Assembly (NCBI GenBank): GCA_963556495.2
Contig: OY747702.1
Coordinates: 21,092,403-21,156,402 of the forward strand
Origin: Valencia hispanica
Lineage: Eukaryota > Chordata > Actinopteri > Cyprinodontiformes > Valenciidae
Direction: 5' to 3'
DNA length: 64,000 bases
The notes under the pieces are model-generated. The model did no database searches. It was not told the DNA's origin and saw only the letters and a program-made list of their open reading frames with translations. The translations under genes were made by a program, and so were the position numbers. This document shows positions 36,543 to 48,710 of the stretch, one piece after another (position 1 is the first letter of the stretch; the number at the start of each line of letters is the position of its first letter).

Positions 36543-36749
36543 CCCATAGACCAGTTCTCCAACCATGCCATTCCACATCTTGGTTTCAGGATCTCTAGCT
36601 CCATACTTGCCATCCGAAACAATTTTAAGCTTGTACTGGTAACCCACGTGCTTGGCTATCTCTGCAGCCAGCTCTACAATGTAGCCTTCGTACTTATCAT
36701 TTCCCACAAGCTGCTCGTGGTTCTTCTTCAGCATCACATAGGGAGACTC
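36543..36749 (-). CDS. gria1: gria1 exon 10: first part of ligand-binding lobe S1
   Basis: This exon has 207 bases and 69 codons, in frame from [10 protein letters not shown] to GMVGELVYG, with a CAACAG acceptor and a GGG/GTGAGT donor. The first residue is the glutamate of ESPYV (Glu402 equivalent), which helps lock the closed cleft. DGKYGARD carries the tyrosine (Tyr450 equivalent) that stacks over bound glutamate. HVGYQYKL and MWNGMVGEL are standard AMPA S1 core. Length is identical to mammalian genes. The product acts at the extracellular face of postsynaptic membranes as half of the agonist-binding clamshell. Confidence 0.96.
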
Positions 36750-39130
36750 CTGTTGGATGAAAAAACTAAATCAGTATCAACATTCTGTTTCAATTATTCG
36801 GTAAATACAACTTCCAAATACTGTATATTATGGCTTTCTGAATGCTGTTAAAGCAAACTCTTCTCCAATGCTCACAAATGCTTCACCAATGAGACTGTAA
36901 GTAACTAGCATTGCAGATGTTTGTTGTTGGGTAAATGAAGGCTCAGCCTTATGAAAAATCCGAAACAAATGTCGTAAATGCATCTCGGGTTAATGTGACT
37001 TTTACTGGTTTCATATTCATAGTTTGTAGGTAAGTCTTTGGAAAAAAATGGACTCAATGACATTGCAAAATTGAGATGTAATGGACACACAATATACAAG
37101 GTATGTTCCATAAAGACTTGCCTGCGATGGACTGAAAACCTGTTTCCAGGATATATCTGATGACACCCCTCCCCCCATCCACCCTGCAATGGATGTTCCC
37201 TAAGGACAGGTTTCATTCTAACCCAAAAGCTAGCTGTTCCCTGTGATTGCACTGTGACAATGACAGTGATCATAACACGCAAGAAAGCAAAGAATTGGAT
37301 TGTGAATGCTGTGAAAACTTCAATATCTGGTGTGCAGAAGTAGCTCTGCATGAGTTAGTTCATGCCTTGGTGTGTATGTCTGAAGTATGTAATGACTGCA
37401 CCTTCAAGCCCTCCATTCAGAGAACATGTTTCCTGTTATACCAGCAGTTGTACATCTCACACTGATTGACTGGCCAGAGGAATTACAGCTGACATGACAC
37501 CTGGGGCCATACTTCACTTTCAGAAAAGTGTACTTCATACAGAATTCTAGTCACCTCTGTGTTAACAGTCCACCATCATTTGGAAGGTAGCAATTCCCAC
37601 AAGCTGTTATTTGAGCCTGTTTTAAGCCAAGCTTTGCTGAGTATAGCAAATCCTGCCAATATAGTTCATATGGCTATAGAGATGTTTAGGGGATCCTTCA
37701 TCCTGCTGCAGTCACGGCTGCTCTCTTACTCCTATGGTTAGGATCAAGGAAATCATTGCTTCACAACCTCGATATCCCACTGGTAGACAAATGGCACACC
37801 AGGGAAATGCTGGAGGGAAAGGTCTGTTTTGCTTTGCTGTCATGGGGTATGCATTCACAGTTACAGATAAAGAAAGACACACACACAGAAACAGGCTATG
37901 GCATACAGACAGTCCCTTGATGAGACATTGACTAAAAACTTCAAGGGATATCTACTGTCCATCAGTCATATGAAATATAATACTAAAATACATTTTTGCA
38001 CAGATGTAAACACAATATAAACATATGTAGAGTTTCCAAAAGAAAGATCAATGAGTTGATGTGATCAGAATGAAGCAGATGGTGTTAGTATCAATTTGTC
38101 AGCTACCAGCTATTTGCACTCAAGCCCACATTACAAGTAATCCTAACATGTAATCAGCAATATGGAAGAGTATATTTCAACCACAGAATAAAACAAAGCA
38201 ATATCTCAGCAAATTCTGACACTTGAGAGCAATAGATTAAAAAAAGTCCTGGATTAACCAAAGACATTTTCTCAGATTAACACAAACAGACACTGTTAAG
38301 AATATTTTAACACAAGCACTAACTAGTTGCCATAATTTAAACCTTCCAAATACCCACCAAGCTCATGGAATAAACTACAATAGAATGGAATAGCAACAAT
38401 TATGATGATCCCAAGCTTTATTCTCTATAAAACCTGTTCTGCTCTGTAGTCCATAGCTAGTTCAAAGTAGAACTAAGTATGGTACAAATGTTTGGACAAC
38501 ATGAATTCCTACAAAATACTGATATCTTGTAGTTGGTAAAATAACTGGTCTACTCCTACGAGGATAAAATTACAGAGTACTGAAATGCCCTACAACACTA
38601 AAACATTGTAGGGCCTGTTAGGGCATTATAAAGCTGAATGGTTCAAAGTCTAAATGTCCATCCATCTAGTCAGATAAAGTCTAATTCAACAATAAAGTAC
38701 AATTTTTCTAAACATTGTAGAATCTGAATTTAATATTTATCAAGTAAACACTACATCCCCTCCCTTAATACTCTTTAACGGTTGTTTGGGTAAGAAATGA
38801 AAAAAAAAACATCTTCAGACAAAGGGACTTAACATATTCTACTTCTACACAAACCTTAATTGCTTGCAATACAACATCTTCATAAAATCCCACTATTAGA
38901 CAATTACAGGGATCATCATCAACAGATTAGTAGAGTAGCTGTCTTTGTGCTAGACTGCTTTACAGTTCCTTGAACTAAGAATGAAAGTACCAGTTCCATA
39001 ACTGCTAAGCATAATAGACAACAATATACAGTGTACCAATGAGCAAAGTGAAAATCTGCAATGTTGCTTCTGACAAGGATTTTACTACAATAACCTTCCA
39101 GAATGACTCTCTGGGTCAGCTAACAAACTC
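36750..39130. other. Intron 9 segment, mostly without recognised content
   Basis: AT-rich. A short stretch at 37120-37200 (GCGATGGACTGAAAACCTGT) is a weak match to the SINE-like repeat. Frames at 36905-37351 and 37247-37465 overlap on opposite strands and have no domain. Confidence 0.5.
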
Positions 39131-39139
39131 TCCTTTCCA

Positions 39140-39990
39140 ATTTAGGCCCACCACATAGACCAATATACATAGTGGTGGCAGCAGCATGTAGTGGGGGTGC
39201 TTTTCCCAAGCAGGAACAGGAAAGTTGCTCAAAGTTGATAGATAGAAAGACAGACAGAGATAAATACAGAGTAATCCTAGAAGAAACTCTTCTTAAAGAG
39301 GCTATATGCAACTTTTTCCCCAAAATAAACGTAACAATAGCTTTTTTATTTGACCATTTATGACTCCAACATCTCCTGATGAGCATACTGACACCTTGTC
39401 AGTTCACAGTGGGTGCACCTATAAGCCTATACCCAATTTTTTTCTATTTTCTGTCGGGTCGGATTTTCCCGCGCTGTCTGCGGATGTGACTTCAAACGCG
39501 TTCATGTTAAATGTTTCAGATCACTCTGCCACTACCGGTAGTCAGCATTCGCAAGCAGTTCAATGGATTGTGCGAATACACAGAAGACACCAAGGACAAC
39601 TCTGACACCAACAGTAACTCCACATAGGACTAAAAAAGTTAAACCCCTGACAAGTGCTCGAAAAAGATAGAAGATTGAAAGCGACCAGCGCACGAGCGCG
39701 CGCAGAAAGGAAGAGCAGTTCCGTTTTTGGCCACATGGGTCAGTCGCAAGTTTAAATTTCAGAAAATTGCATATAGCCCCTTTAAGGCTGCCTAAAAGTT
39801 TAGACTGGAACAGGGGTTAAACTCCCAGCATGACAATGACAAAAAAGCATAAAGCTATCGATACAAGACAACGGTTTAGATCAAAGCATAGCCATGTGTT
39901 GGAATGGCTTAGTTAAAGTCAAGAATAAAATCCAATTGAAAATCTGTTGCAAGGTTTTGAAGTTGACAGAACATGAGTTATTTTACAAAG
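39140..39990 (+). mobile_element. Tc1-like fragment split by a TTAA-flanked element
   Basis: The left part (about 39140-39292) matches Tc1 transposase DNA around AGTGGTGGCAGCAGCATG and TAAATACAGAGTAATCC. After the inserted element the right part (39786 onward) continues with AGTTTAGACTGGAACAGG and ATCAAAGCATAGCCATGTGTT, the next blocks of the same gene. Comparison with the related copy at 50819-53395 shows that the two halves were once continuous. Confidence 0.8.
39297..39781. mobile_element. TTAA-flanked non-autonomous DNA element, copy B
   Basis: Near-identical to copy A at 19129-19620, with the same 20-bp ends (AGAGGCTATATGC and AGGGGCTATATGC inward). Here both flanks are TTAA (39293-39296 and 39782-39785). 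It interrupts a Tc1 transposase sequence, so the empty site can be inferred. That supports TTAA as the true target duplication. Interior contains the same broken coding remnant and GC-rich GCGCGCG stretch. Confidence 0.88.
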
Positions 39991-40349
39991 AAAGAATGGA
40001 CAAACAGTTCAGTATGGGTCTTTCGTTTCAGCTCACCAGACAAGACAATACAGAATTTAGGGTTATTTAAAACAAGGTGAAATTTTAGTAAAATGTTTGG
40101 GAAAAATAACATGTTTTGTTAACATTGCTAAAAGTAAAGAATTTACATATACAATATTTTAAAGAATCTGTAATCAGTTTACAATGTCCAATTTTGACTG
40201 GTCCACATGTTAAAGTTCTTATGCTGGTCTAATTCAGTTGTACTAATACCAGGATTGAAAATGCTCTGTTTTGTGTTTTTAGAAATAGAAAAAAGGTCCG
40301 ATTTATATAAAATGTATTTTAAGGAATCTTTTTCTAGTATGGTTTATGG

Positions 40350-40735
40350 ATTTCAAATTTATCCATCCATCCAATGCAGGGTTGCATGCTGGGTTGTGAG
40401 GGGGCTGGTACCTATTTCCAGCAGTCACGGGGCGAAAGGCGGGGAACACCCTGGACAGGTCGCCAGTCCATCACAGGGCAACACAGAGACATACAGGACA
40501 AAAAAACCATGCACGCACACACACACTAAGGGCAATTTAGAAATAACAATTCACCTAACAGTCATGTTTTTGGACTGTGGGAGGACGCTGGAGTTCCCAG
40601 GGAGAATCCACGCATCCACAGGGAGAACAGGCAAACTCCATGCAGAAAGATCCCAGGCTGGGATTCGAACCCAGGACCTTCAAGGCAACAGTGCAACCAA
40701 CTGCTCTCCACTGTGCGGCCCCAAACTTAACCAAT
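40350..40735 (-). repeat. Teleost SINE-like repeat, fuller copy
   Basis: In minus orientation it starts near 40735 with a head ending in GGTTCGAATCC (B-box-like, about 40663-40673). It runs through the body to a GGATGGATGGAT tail at 40360. It carries CCTGGACAGGTCGCCAGTCC on the plus strand. This is the longest copy of the repeat in the window. The frames at 40207-40749 and 40577-40858 are read through it and are not genes. Confidence 0.8.
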
Positions 40736-41232
40736 CAAAGTATTATTGATTTTGAAGTAGTGAGGTTCAAATGCATTTCATTCTCAATAAAAATGGCCCT
40801 TCAGTGTAGTGGCCAAGTGATTCAAAGCAGTCCCAACTTTGTCTTTGTTTACTGCTAACAGTTGGCCAGTTGTGGTATTCTTAAAGTCCTCTAAAATTAC
40901 ATTTTTTCTAAAAAAAAATGCTAATTCACAAACAATTAAAAACAGGTACGGCCCTGGGGTTGTTTCAGTGCTTTTCTAATGAGTGGTGTCAGGCAGGTCA
41001 ATGAGTACTGTCATTCCAAAGACAGGAGAGAAGGAAGTACTCCACTTCTAACTTGAAAATAAGTCAAAAAAATAGGTACCACAGGATTCCAAGCTAAAAT
41101 CATCCTCCTGAACGACGCATAATAACCAATTACACCTACTTTACCGGACAAAATCACAAGTTATTAGAAACTGAATAGTGCTTTTTGAGACTGACTTTTA
41201 ACATGTACACTAATATGTACACTACACAAGTA

Positions 41233-42630
41233 CACTGCTCAAAAAAATAAAGGGAACACTTAAACAACACATTGTAACTCCAAGTCAATCACACTTCTGT
41301 GAAATCAGACTGTCAACTTAGGAAGCAACACTGACTGACAATCAATTTCACATGCAGTTGTGCAAATGGAATAGACAACAGGTGGAAATTATAGGCATTT
41401 AGCAAGACACCCCCCAATAAAGGAGTGGTTCTGCACATGGTGACCTCAGACCACTTCTCAGTTCCTATACTTTCTGGCTGATGTTTTGGTCACTTTTGAA
41501 TGCTGGCGGTGCTTTCACTCTAGTGGTAGCATGTCTACAACATGAGTCTACAACTCACACAAGTGGCTCAGGTAGTGCAGCTAATCCTTTCTGCAAGGAA
41601 GAACAGGAGGAGCACTGCCAGAGCCCTGCAAAATGACCTCCACCAGGCCACAAATGTACATGTGTCTGCTCAAACGGTTGGAAACAGACTCTATCAGGGT
41701 GGTATGAGGGCCGGGCATCCACAGGTGGGGGTTGTGCTTACAGCCTAACACCGTGCAGGACGTTCGGCATTTGCCAGAGAACACCACGATTGGCAAATTC
41801 GCCACAGGGGCCATGTGCTCTTCACAGATGAAAATAGGTTCACACTGAGCACTTGTGACAGACGTGACAGTCTGGAGACGCAGTGGAGAACGTTCTGTTG
41901 CCTGCAACATCCTCCAGCATGACCTGTTTGGCAGTGGGTCAGTAATGGTGTGGGTTGGCATTTCTTTGGGGGGGGTCGCACAGCCCTCCATGTGCTCGCC
42001 AGAGGTAGCCTGACTGCCATTAGGTACCGAGAAGAGATCCTCAGATCCCTTGTGATACCACATGCTGGTGCGGTTGCCCTGGGTTCCTCCTAATGTGGCT
42101 GGAGTGTGTCAGCAGTTCCTGCAAAAGGAAGGCATTGATGCTATAGACTGGCCCGCCCGTTCCCCAGACCTGAATCCAATTGAGCACATCTGGGACATCC
42201 ATGTCTAGCTCCATCCACCAATGCCACATTGCACCACAGACTGTTCACAAGTTGGCGGATGCTTTAGTCCAGGTCTGGGAGAAGATCCCTAAGGAGACCA
42301 ACCGCCCCCTCATCAGGAGCATGCCCAGGCACTGTAGAGAGGTCATACAGGCACATGGAAGCCACACACACTACTGAGCCTATTTTTGACTTGTTTTAAA
42401 GACATTACATCAAAGTTGTATCAGCCTGTAGTGTGTTTTTCATTTTAATATTGAGTGTGACTCCAAATCCAGACCTCCATGGGTTGATAAATTTGATTTC
42501 TATTGATCATTTCTGTGTGATTTCGTTGTCAGCACATTCAACTATGTAAAGAACAAAGTATTTATTAAGAATATTTCATTCAGATCCAGGATGTGTTATT
42601 TTAGTGTTCCTTTTAATTTTTTTAGCAGTG
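41233..42630 (+). mobile_element. Tc1-like transposon with both ends and internal deletions
   Basis: The left end CACTGCTCAAAAAAATAAAG and an inverted right end (TTTTTTTAGCAGTG) have TA on each side (41231-41232 and 42631-42632). Length is 1,398 bases, shorter than the roughly 1.6 kb I recall for this family. Deletions remove most of the N-terminal DNA-binding region (near 41547-41600) and the block holding the second catalytic Asp (near 42090). Confidence 0.92.
41542..42377 (+). pseudogene. Tc1 transposase pseudogene lacking the second catalytic motif
   Basis: Recognisable pieces in order: SLQLTQVAQVVQLI, TARALQNDLHQATNVHVSAQ, LFTDENR (first Asp), and in another frame WPARSPDLNPIEHIWD (catalytic Glu), then QTVHKLADALVQVWE and HSHTHY-type C-terminus. 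DNA around 42085-42105 jumps from GGGTTCCTCCTAATG straight to GTGGCTGGAG, skipping the QDNARPH-type motif. Several stops and shifts; inactive. Confidence 0.88.
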
Positions 42631-42719
42631 TATACAGCCATAAGTATACGGGGCGCAACTGCCAGTCAATGACTCGATTAAATCTGCTGGGATTCCTCAA
42701 ATAGAAAACTGAATTAAAT

Positions 42720-45255
42720 TGCATTGCATATAGTAGTCTCAGAATCAAAAAATCCACACGATCTCATCACACTTCCAGCTTACACTGAAAAAGTTAAAGC
42801 TTGTAAAGGCTGGCTTGTGTCCATGCCTTTCCTTTTCACCAATACAAAACAAGGCAGTAGCAACATATATTTCTATTTCACAAACCTTTCCAGAAGTCAA
42901 GTCCAGTTTATACACATACTGTATTCTATGACAGGAGGTGTTTAACTAGATAGACAGCAGACTCTAAGAATATCCTGTACCCGCAGTGGTATAATGTTTT
43001 ACTTGCATATTATCATAATTTATCATATTTTTGCCAGCTATTGTCAGCTATACTTCTCTCCCTTTTGAGAAAATGTCCTAAAAACCTAACTGACATGACA
43101 GTTCGTCACAGTAGAATTATAATAACCTTTTCTCAATTCTAACCTACAGCCCTTATCACCCAAATTTCTGATATATAGGACAGTAGACTTAATAGAATCT
43201 TGCCAAGGCATGTGGTATATAGGCTACTGGTGACAGCTGAGCCAAAGAGAGGAGAGAGAAAGAAAGGACACACTGACACGTTAAAGACATAGAAGTGTTT
43301 TTGGCTTATAATGTCTTTAATCAAATGCAATGCTCTACTTTTCTCCAGCTGCACCTGTTATGCTAAAACCAGCACTGTTACCTTCTAGTCTGCCTTATTT
43401 TATGTATCATAACATGGCAAACATGATTAAAAGAGTAGTAAATAAATAAGATACACCTCTGCAAGTCATCAACACTGTATGTCAGCATGCCAGAACTTTG
43501 CCTTGCTGTTTATATTGGTCAATAAAGTTATCACCATTCTGAGCAGGTTCCTGTCAGACAGTAGGAGAATAGCAGGATGTAGTTGGAGAAGGGAGGAAAG
43601 GGAGGGAGAAAAAAAAATCACAGAGGTCTGCCAAATTCATTGTGGGTAGTGAACTTTTGGGGAACTCCATCATAAAAAGAAAATGAAAAATGTTACCCTG
43701 ACTGTCTCTGAGTCAATTTCTCATCTCCACTACTCCTTCAAATTGCTTGAACTTCATATTTTCAGACTTACCAAAATAGTGGTGACTATATATGTCCTGT
43801 TCAACAGTCCATACGTGTCATTGCTGGCCCTCATGAGGCTAGCTGTGGTCACATACTTCTCATCTTCATTCCAGTAGCCAACCTAGGAAAAGGAGAGGGT
43901 GTCAAAATGGGGACCTTCAGCTCCTTTTACCTCTTTAGACTTAAAGAGGAAGTGAAACAATTTATGAAATCACTGGCTACAATTTCATGAGCTAGGGTGT
44001 CTGTAGAAAAAAAAAGATTTCAAACAACTCATTAAAAACACAAGTGGTGTCATTGTTTTTTCTCTGTTACAAAAACTGATGGAAGTTAAGGGTTGGAGTT
44101 CTGAGTCCAGAACTTGTTGATATGAGCTACCTACAGGAGGGAGATAATCTCTGATTTGTGAAATGCCCCCCAACATTTATGGTGGGTGTCATTTTACAAA
44201 CTTTAACAGCAGCCAAAAACTATTATTTTCCATTTCAGTTTTTAAATGCCAAAACAATCACTGCAGTGTGAATTGAGAGAAATGACACCCTAGGGAGCCA
44301 AATATATATTTATCTTTATCTCCTCACAATGTCCACATTAAATCATGTGGCATTTATTTCTTCTTAAAAGTGGGAAATCCAGCTCTGAAGTGCTAGTGGC
44401 AATTAACCACAATTTATCCTATGTTTAAAATGTATTTAGATTTCACAAGGAAATGAGCTACCATCAGCTCTTTGTCTCAACTGGGGAATTTACATATTTG
44501 TATATATGCAATACAGTTCTTTATGTTAGCCTCTATAAACATTTAGGAAAGCTCAGGGTTTATGTAGTTACTTGTTGACAATAAAAAAATAAAAAAATAA
44601 TTAGTGCACCATCACCCCCCTTGGTAATTATTTTACTAATTTGTTTCTATAAGTAACTATTTTAACAATGTGAGCCAATTGAACATGACATAGGTCTGAT
44701 ACCAGTATCAGTATATAATTACTTCAATAAAAAGGAAAATGCTTCGACATTGTTAACATTTTCTATCAAACCATGCCTATAGTCCTTCTGATTAGAGGCC
44801 ATAGAAAGTACCAGAGTGAGAGGACTATGCTGTGTGGAGCTTACAGTAACCTAATACCCCTCCCCCACTTGTTGTTGCACACTGGAAGTCAGCTGGCTGA
44901 AAAGGGCTACTATACATTTCCCCTCTCTTAAAATAAAGACAAATTAAGATGTTTGGAAGACTTAATATAAAAAACATGGACAGTGATGGCATGGAAACCT
45001 CTTTAAAGTAACATGGTTCTAAAAATTTCAGGGTGCATGCCTGCAAGCCAGTCCAACTAATTAACCAGCTGTCATTAGCTTGCCCTACCTGTGTAACCTT
45101 AAAAATAAATTGGAAAAAGTGATAACATTCAGTGGAATACACACTGAACACCTATTTATTTTGTGTCTATTTTATTCTTGGATCATCTAGTAAAGAAAAT
45201 GGGCATGAAACATCTGATTAAAGTTGGTTGAATAGATCCTAAAAATACAAAACTA
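42720..45255. other. Flanks of exon 9, no other gene recognised
   Basis: AT-rich intron sequence on both sides of exon 9 (43772-43882). A small frame at 44825-45151 has no domain. A purine run GAAGGGAGGAAAGGGAGGGAG lies at about 43589. Nothing else seen. Confidence 0.5.
43772..43882 (-). CDS. gria1: gria1 exon 9: linker between amino-terminal and ligand-binding domains
   Basis: A 111-base exon of 37 codons, beginning VGYWNEDEKYVTTAS and ending NRTYIVTTIL, flanked by CCTAG on the acceptor side and GTAAGT on the donor side. It encodes the flexible tether from the amino-terminal domain to S1. Two N-glycosylation sequons are visible, NDT and NRT; the second matches the conserved NRTYIVTTIL of GluA1. 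The stretch between the two ends diverges from mammals and is one codon longer than the 108 bases I recall for the human exon, which is normal for this poorly conserved linker. Confidence 0.93.
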
Positions 45256-45838
45256 TATCAAATAATCAAATCAAATCAAACTTAATTTATAAAGCGCTTT
45301 TCAAACCATAACAAAGCTTCTCAAAGTGCTTTACAGATTAAAAATGACCCACAACCCCCCCCCCCCCCCTTTCCCAAAACCCAAAAGTGAAAAAAATATC
45401 ACCACAGCTATACCCCCCCCCCCCAAAAGCACATTAACAAAAGCAGAACGGGCTGAGTACAGCTGAACCAGGAAACGTCATCATGGGAGCCATCTACATC
45501 GGCAGCAGCAGATCAACAGCAGCAGCCAAGGCACTGACCCAGGGAGCCAAGAGGAGGGAGGGCTGGTACACCCACCTCCACCCAAGCACCACCTGGAGAG
45601 CACCAAGGCAGCCACAGCCGACCACTGTCCCAGAGGCAGAGGGCTCCCACAGAGGAAACACTGGAAGGAAAACTAAAATAAGTTAAAACATTAAAATTAA
45701 AACAATTATAAGATATGATCAAATAGAAATGCAAAGCAGATAAACAATAATTGATAAATAGCCAGCTAAAAGCTAAACCAACAAGAATTCAATCAAATAA
45801 AACATGCAGAGCAATTAAACAGATTTAATAAATAATAA

Positions 45839-48710
45839 TCAGTGAAAAGGTATGTTAAAAAGGTGAGTCTTGAGCCTGCTCTTAAAAACATGAACGTTCT
45901 CTGCGGCCCTGAGGTCCTCTGGCAGGCTGTTCCAGAGGTGAGGGCCATAATAATGGAAAGACGCCTCACCATGAGTGTGTGTCCTTACTTTAGGGATGAC
46001 AAGGAGACGGCTGCCAGAGGAGCGCAGAGACCGCGAAGGTTCATACGGTAGAAGAAATTCCGAAAGATAAGAAGGCCCAAGACCATTAAGACACTTAAAA
46101 ATTATTAAAAGAATCTTAAAATCGATCCTTAAACATACGGGGAGCCAATGCAGTGATTCTAAGACAGGTGTAATGTGTTCACGCCTCCTGGTCTTCGTCA
46201 GGACATGTGCTGCTGAATTCTGTAAAAGCTGTAAAATTGAGGTAGTCTTTTTGGGAAGACCAGAAAGCAGGGCATTGCAGTAATCAATCCAACTGGTGAT
46301 AAAAGCATGCATCAGCGTCTCCGTATTGGCCCGAGAGAGAATGGGGCGGACTCTGGCGATGTTCTTTAAGTGATAAAAAGCTATTTTTGTCATATTTGTT
46401 ATGTGAGGAATAAAGTCAGCTCAGAGTCAAAAATCACGCCCAAGTTCTTAGTTTTGGTAAAAGTTTCTCTCTCTGAGCCTCTGGACCGATGACTAAAACT
46501 TCAATTTTGTCCTTGTTGAGCTGGAGAAAGTTTTCTGCCATCCAGGATTTGATGTCTAAAATGCTGTTAAAAAGTGCATCCATTGGCCGTGTGTCATCGG
46601 GAGACACGGAGATGTACAACTGTGTATCATCAGCATAACTGTGAAAGTTAACTCCATGTCTTCTGATGACACTGCCAAGAGGGAGCATGTAGAGGTTAAA
46701 AAGCACTGGGCCTAAAATTGAACCCTGGGGCACACCACATGTGATCTTGTGGACCTTAGAGGAGCAGGTATCTAAACTTACCATAAAAGTCCTGTCTGTG
46801 AGATAGGATGTAAACCATTTATGAACAGCACCAGAGAGGCCGATCTGTTTTAAACGAGTTAAAAGAATAGTGTGGTCTACTGTATCAAAGGCAGCGCTTA
46901 GATCCAGTAGAACCAACACTGTCACCTTCTGAGCATCATAATTGAATCTAAAATCATTTAAAATCTTTAAAAAAGCCGTCTCTGTGCTGTGGTTCACCCT
47001 AAAACCAAACTGAAATTTCTCTAGGACATTATGAGCGTTAATAAAATTATTAAGTTAAATTAAAACAAATTTTTCTAAAACTTTGCTTAAAAATGGTAAG
47101 TTAGACACCGGTCGGAAGTTGTTTAAATCATTAAAATCTAAATTGCTCTTCTTCAGCAGGGGCCTCACCACCGCCCCTTTAAAGGCGGCAGGAAAGACCC
47201 CCGTCTGAAGGGAGCAATTCATTACGGATAAAATCTCATCTCTAAAATATTCATAAAATTGCTTAAAAAAGGAAGTGGGAATCGGGTCCAAAACACATGT
47301 GGTGGGCCTCACTGAGGAGGAAATTTTATCAAGAGTCCCAGCTTCCACCAGGACAAAACTGTCCAGCATTTCCTCTGGTAGAGACACACAATCAGATTTG
47401 TCTAAAACCATGTTACACTGAGAAGATAAAATATTACATCTGATCGTGTCTACCTTCCCTCTGAAGTGGTCTACAAACTCCTCACAAAGAGTATTTGAGG
47501 GGGTTTTCTGATATGCATTAGTAGTACAGTTAAAAATGTTGTCTATAGTGGAAAACATAATTTTGGGATTATTTTTATGTTGTGAGAGGATTCTGCCAAA
47601 GTATGGGTTTCTGGAATTTCTTACTGCATTGTTATATGATTTGAGACGTTCGATGTACATTTGATGATTTATTGTGATTTTATTTTTCCTCCATTTTCTC
47701 TCTGCCACCCTGCAGCTCCTTTTTAATCTCTTAAGGTCTTTGTTTCTCCATGGTGTTGTTGTTTTTGATTGTTTGTTTCTAACTTTAAATGGAGCCAGCA
47801 GGTCAATAGCGGATTGAAGCCTTCTGTTAAAATTATTAACAATAAAATCACAGGGGGCAGGTAAAACAATAGGAGGTTTCTTTTCAAAAATTTCCAGAAA
47901 ACCTGCAGCCACTTCAGGGGTTCGATGGCGCTTCCTGACAGTTCTCACAGAGGTCTCCTTCTGGATAAAACTGGTGATATTAAAAAACACACAGTAATGG
48001 TCAGAGACAGCCAAGTCAACAACAGAGGACACAAGGGTGGACAGGCCATACGTGATGAACAAGTCCAGGGTGTGTCCTCTGTTGTGAGTTGGCTGCGTGA
48101 CATGTTGACTAAAATCCATATAATTCAAAATATTTAAAAATTCTGTTGATAAAGGATCTAAGATGTTATCTATATGTAGATTAAAATCACCATCTAAAAT
48201 TATTCGTTCATAAGAGTTGTGCAAAATTAATAAAAACTCTGAAAATTCTTGAATAAAAAGTGCACTCTTTTTAGGAGGCCTATAAAATGTGACACATAAA
48301 ATCTGAGGAGTGCTAAAAACAGACGCAGTTTATTCAAAAGTGCTAAAATTATCAAATAAAACAGGTTTGGCAGAAAGCGTTGATGAACTAATAAAAGCAG
48401 TTCCGCCTCCCCTTTTGCAACTCCTCGTGGAATAAGTGAAATAAAAATTTGGTGGGGAGGCCTCTGTAAGAACAACGGGGGCATCTGCACTCAGCCATGT
48501 TTCCGTTAAAAATAAACAATTAATATTATGGTCTAAAATTAGGTCATTTATTATAAAAGTTTTATTCAGCAGAGAGCGAACATTTAGAAGTGCCATATTA
48601 ATGGTGATTGGAGATCGAGTGACTGTATGGTTTACTGGAGGTAGGACTTTTGGTAACTGTTTGAGTTTATTAGGGTTGCATTTGCTATGTTTTATATTAT
48701 TTTTCCGCAC
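45839..48710 (-). pseudogene. LINE ORF2: endonuclease and reverse transcriptase, lightly damaged
   Basis: In order from 48710, the apurinic-type endonuclease shows LLNVRSLLNK, FLTETWL and GDFNLH, with ISDHY-type motif AVSDHYCVFF. The reverse transcriptase follows, with LDLSAAFDTVDH, CGVPQGSILGPVLF and the catalytic HSYADDTQLY. The C-terminal domain follows. Damage is limited: a TAA after FSTFE (about 48330) and a TAA in place of a Gln codon after LEKFVLI (47055-47057). There is also a one-base loss near 46455 and another shift near 46400. These lesions mark a relatively young but dead copy. Confidence 0.9.

Noticed and set aside
40207..40858. 180- and 93-codon plus-strand frames
   Set aside because: They are read through the SINE-like repeat on its antisense strand (the PRLGFEPRTF phrase is a typical by-product of the B-box region).
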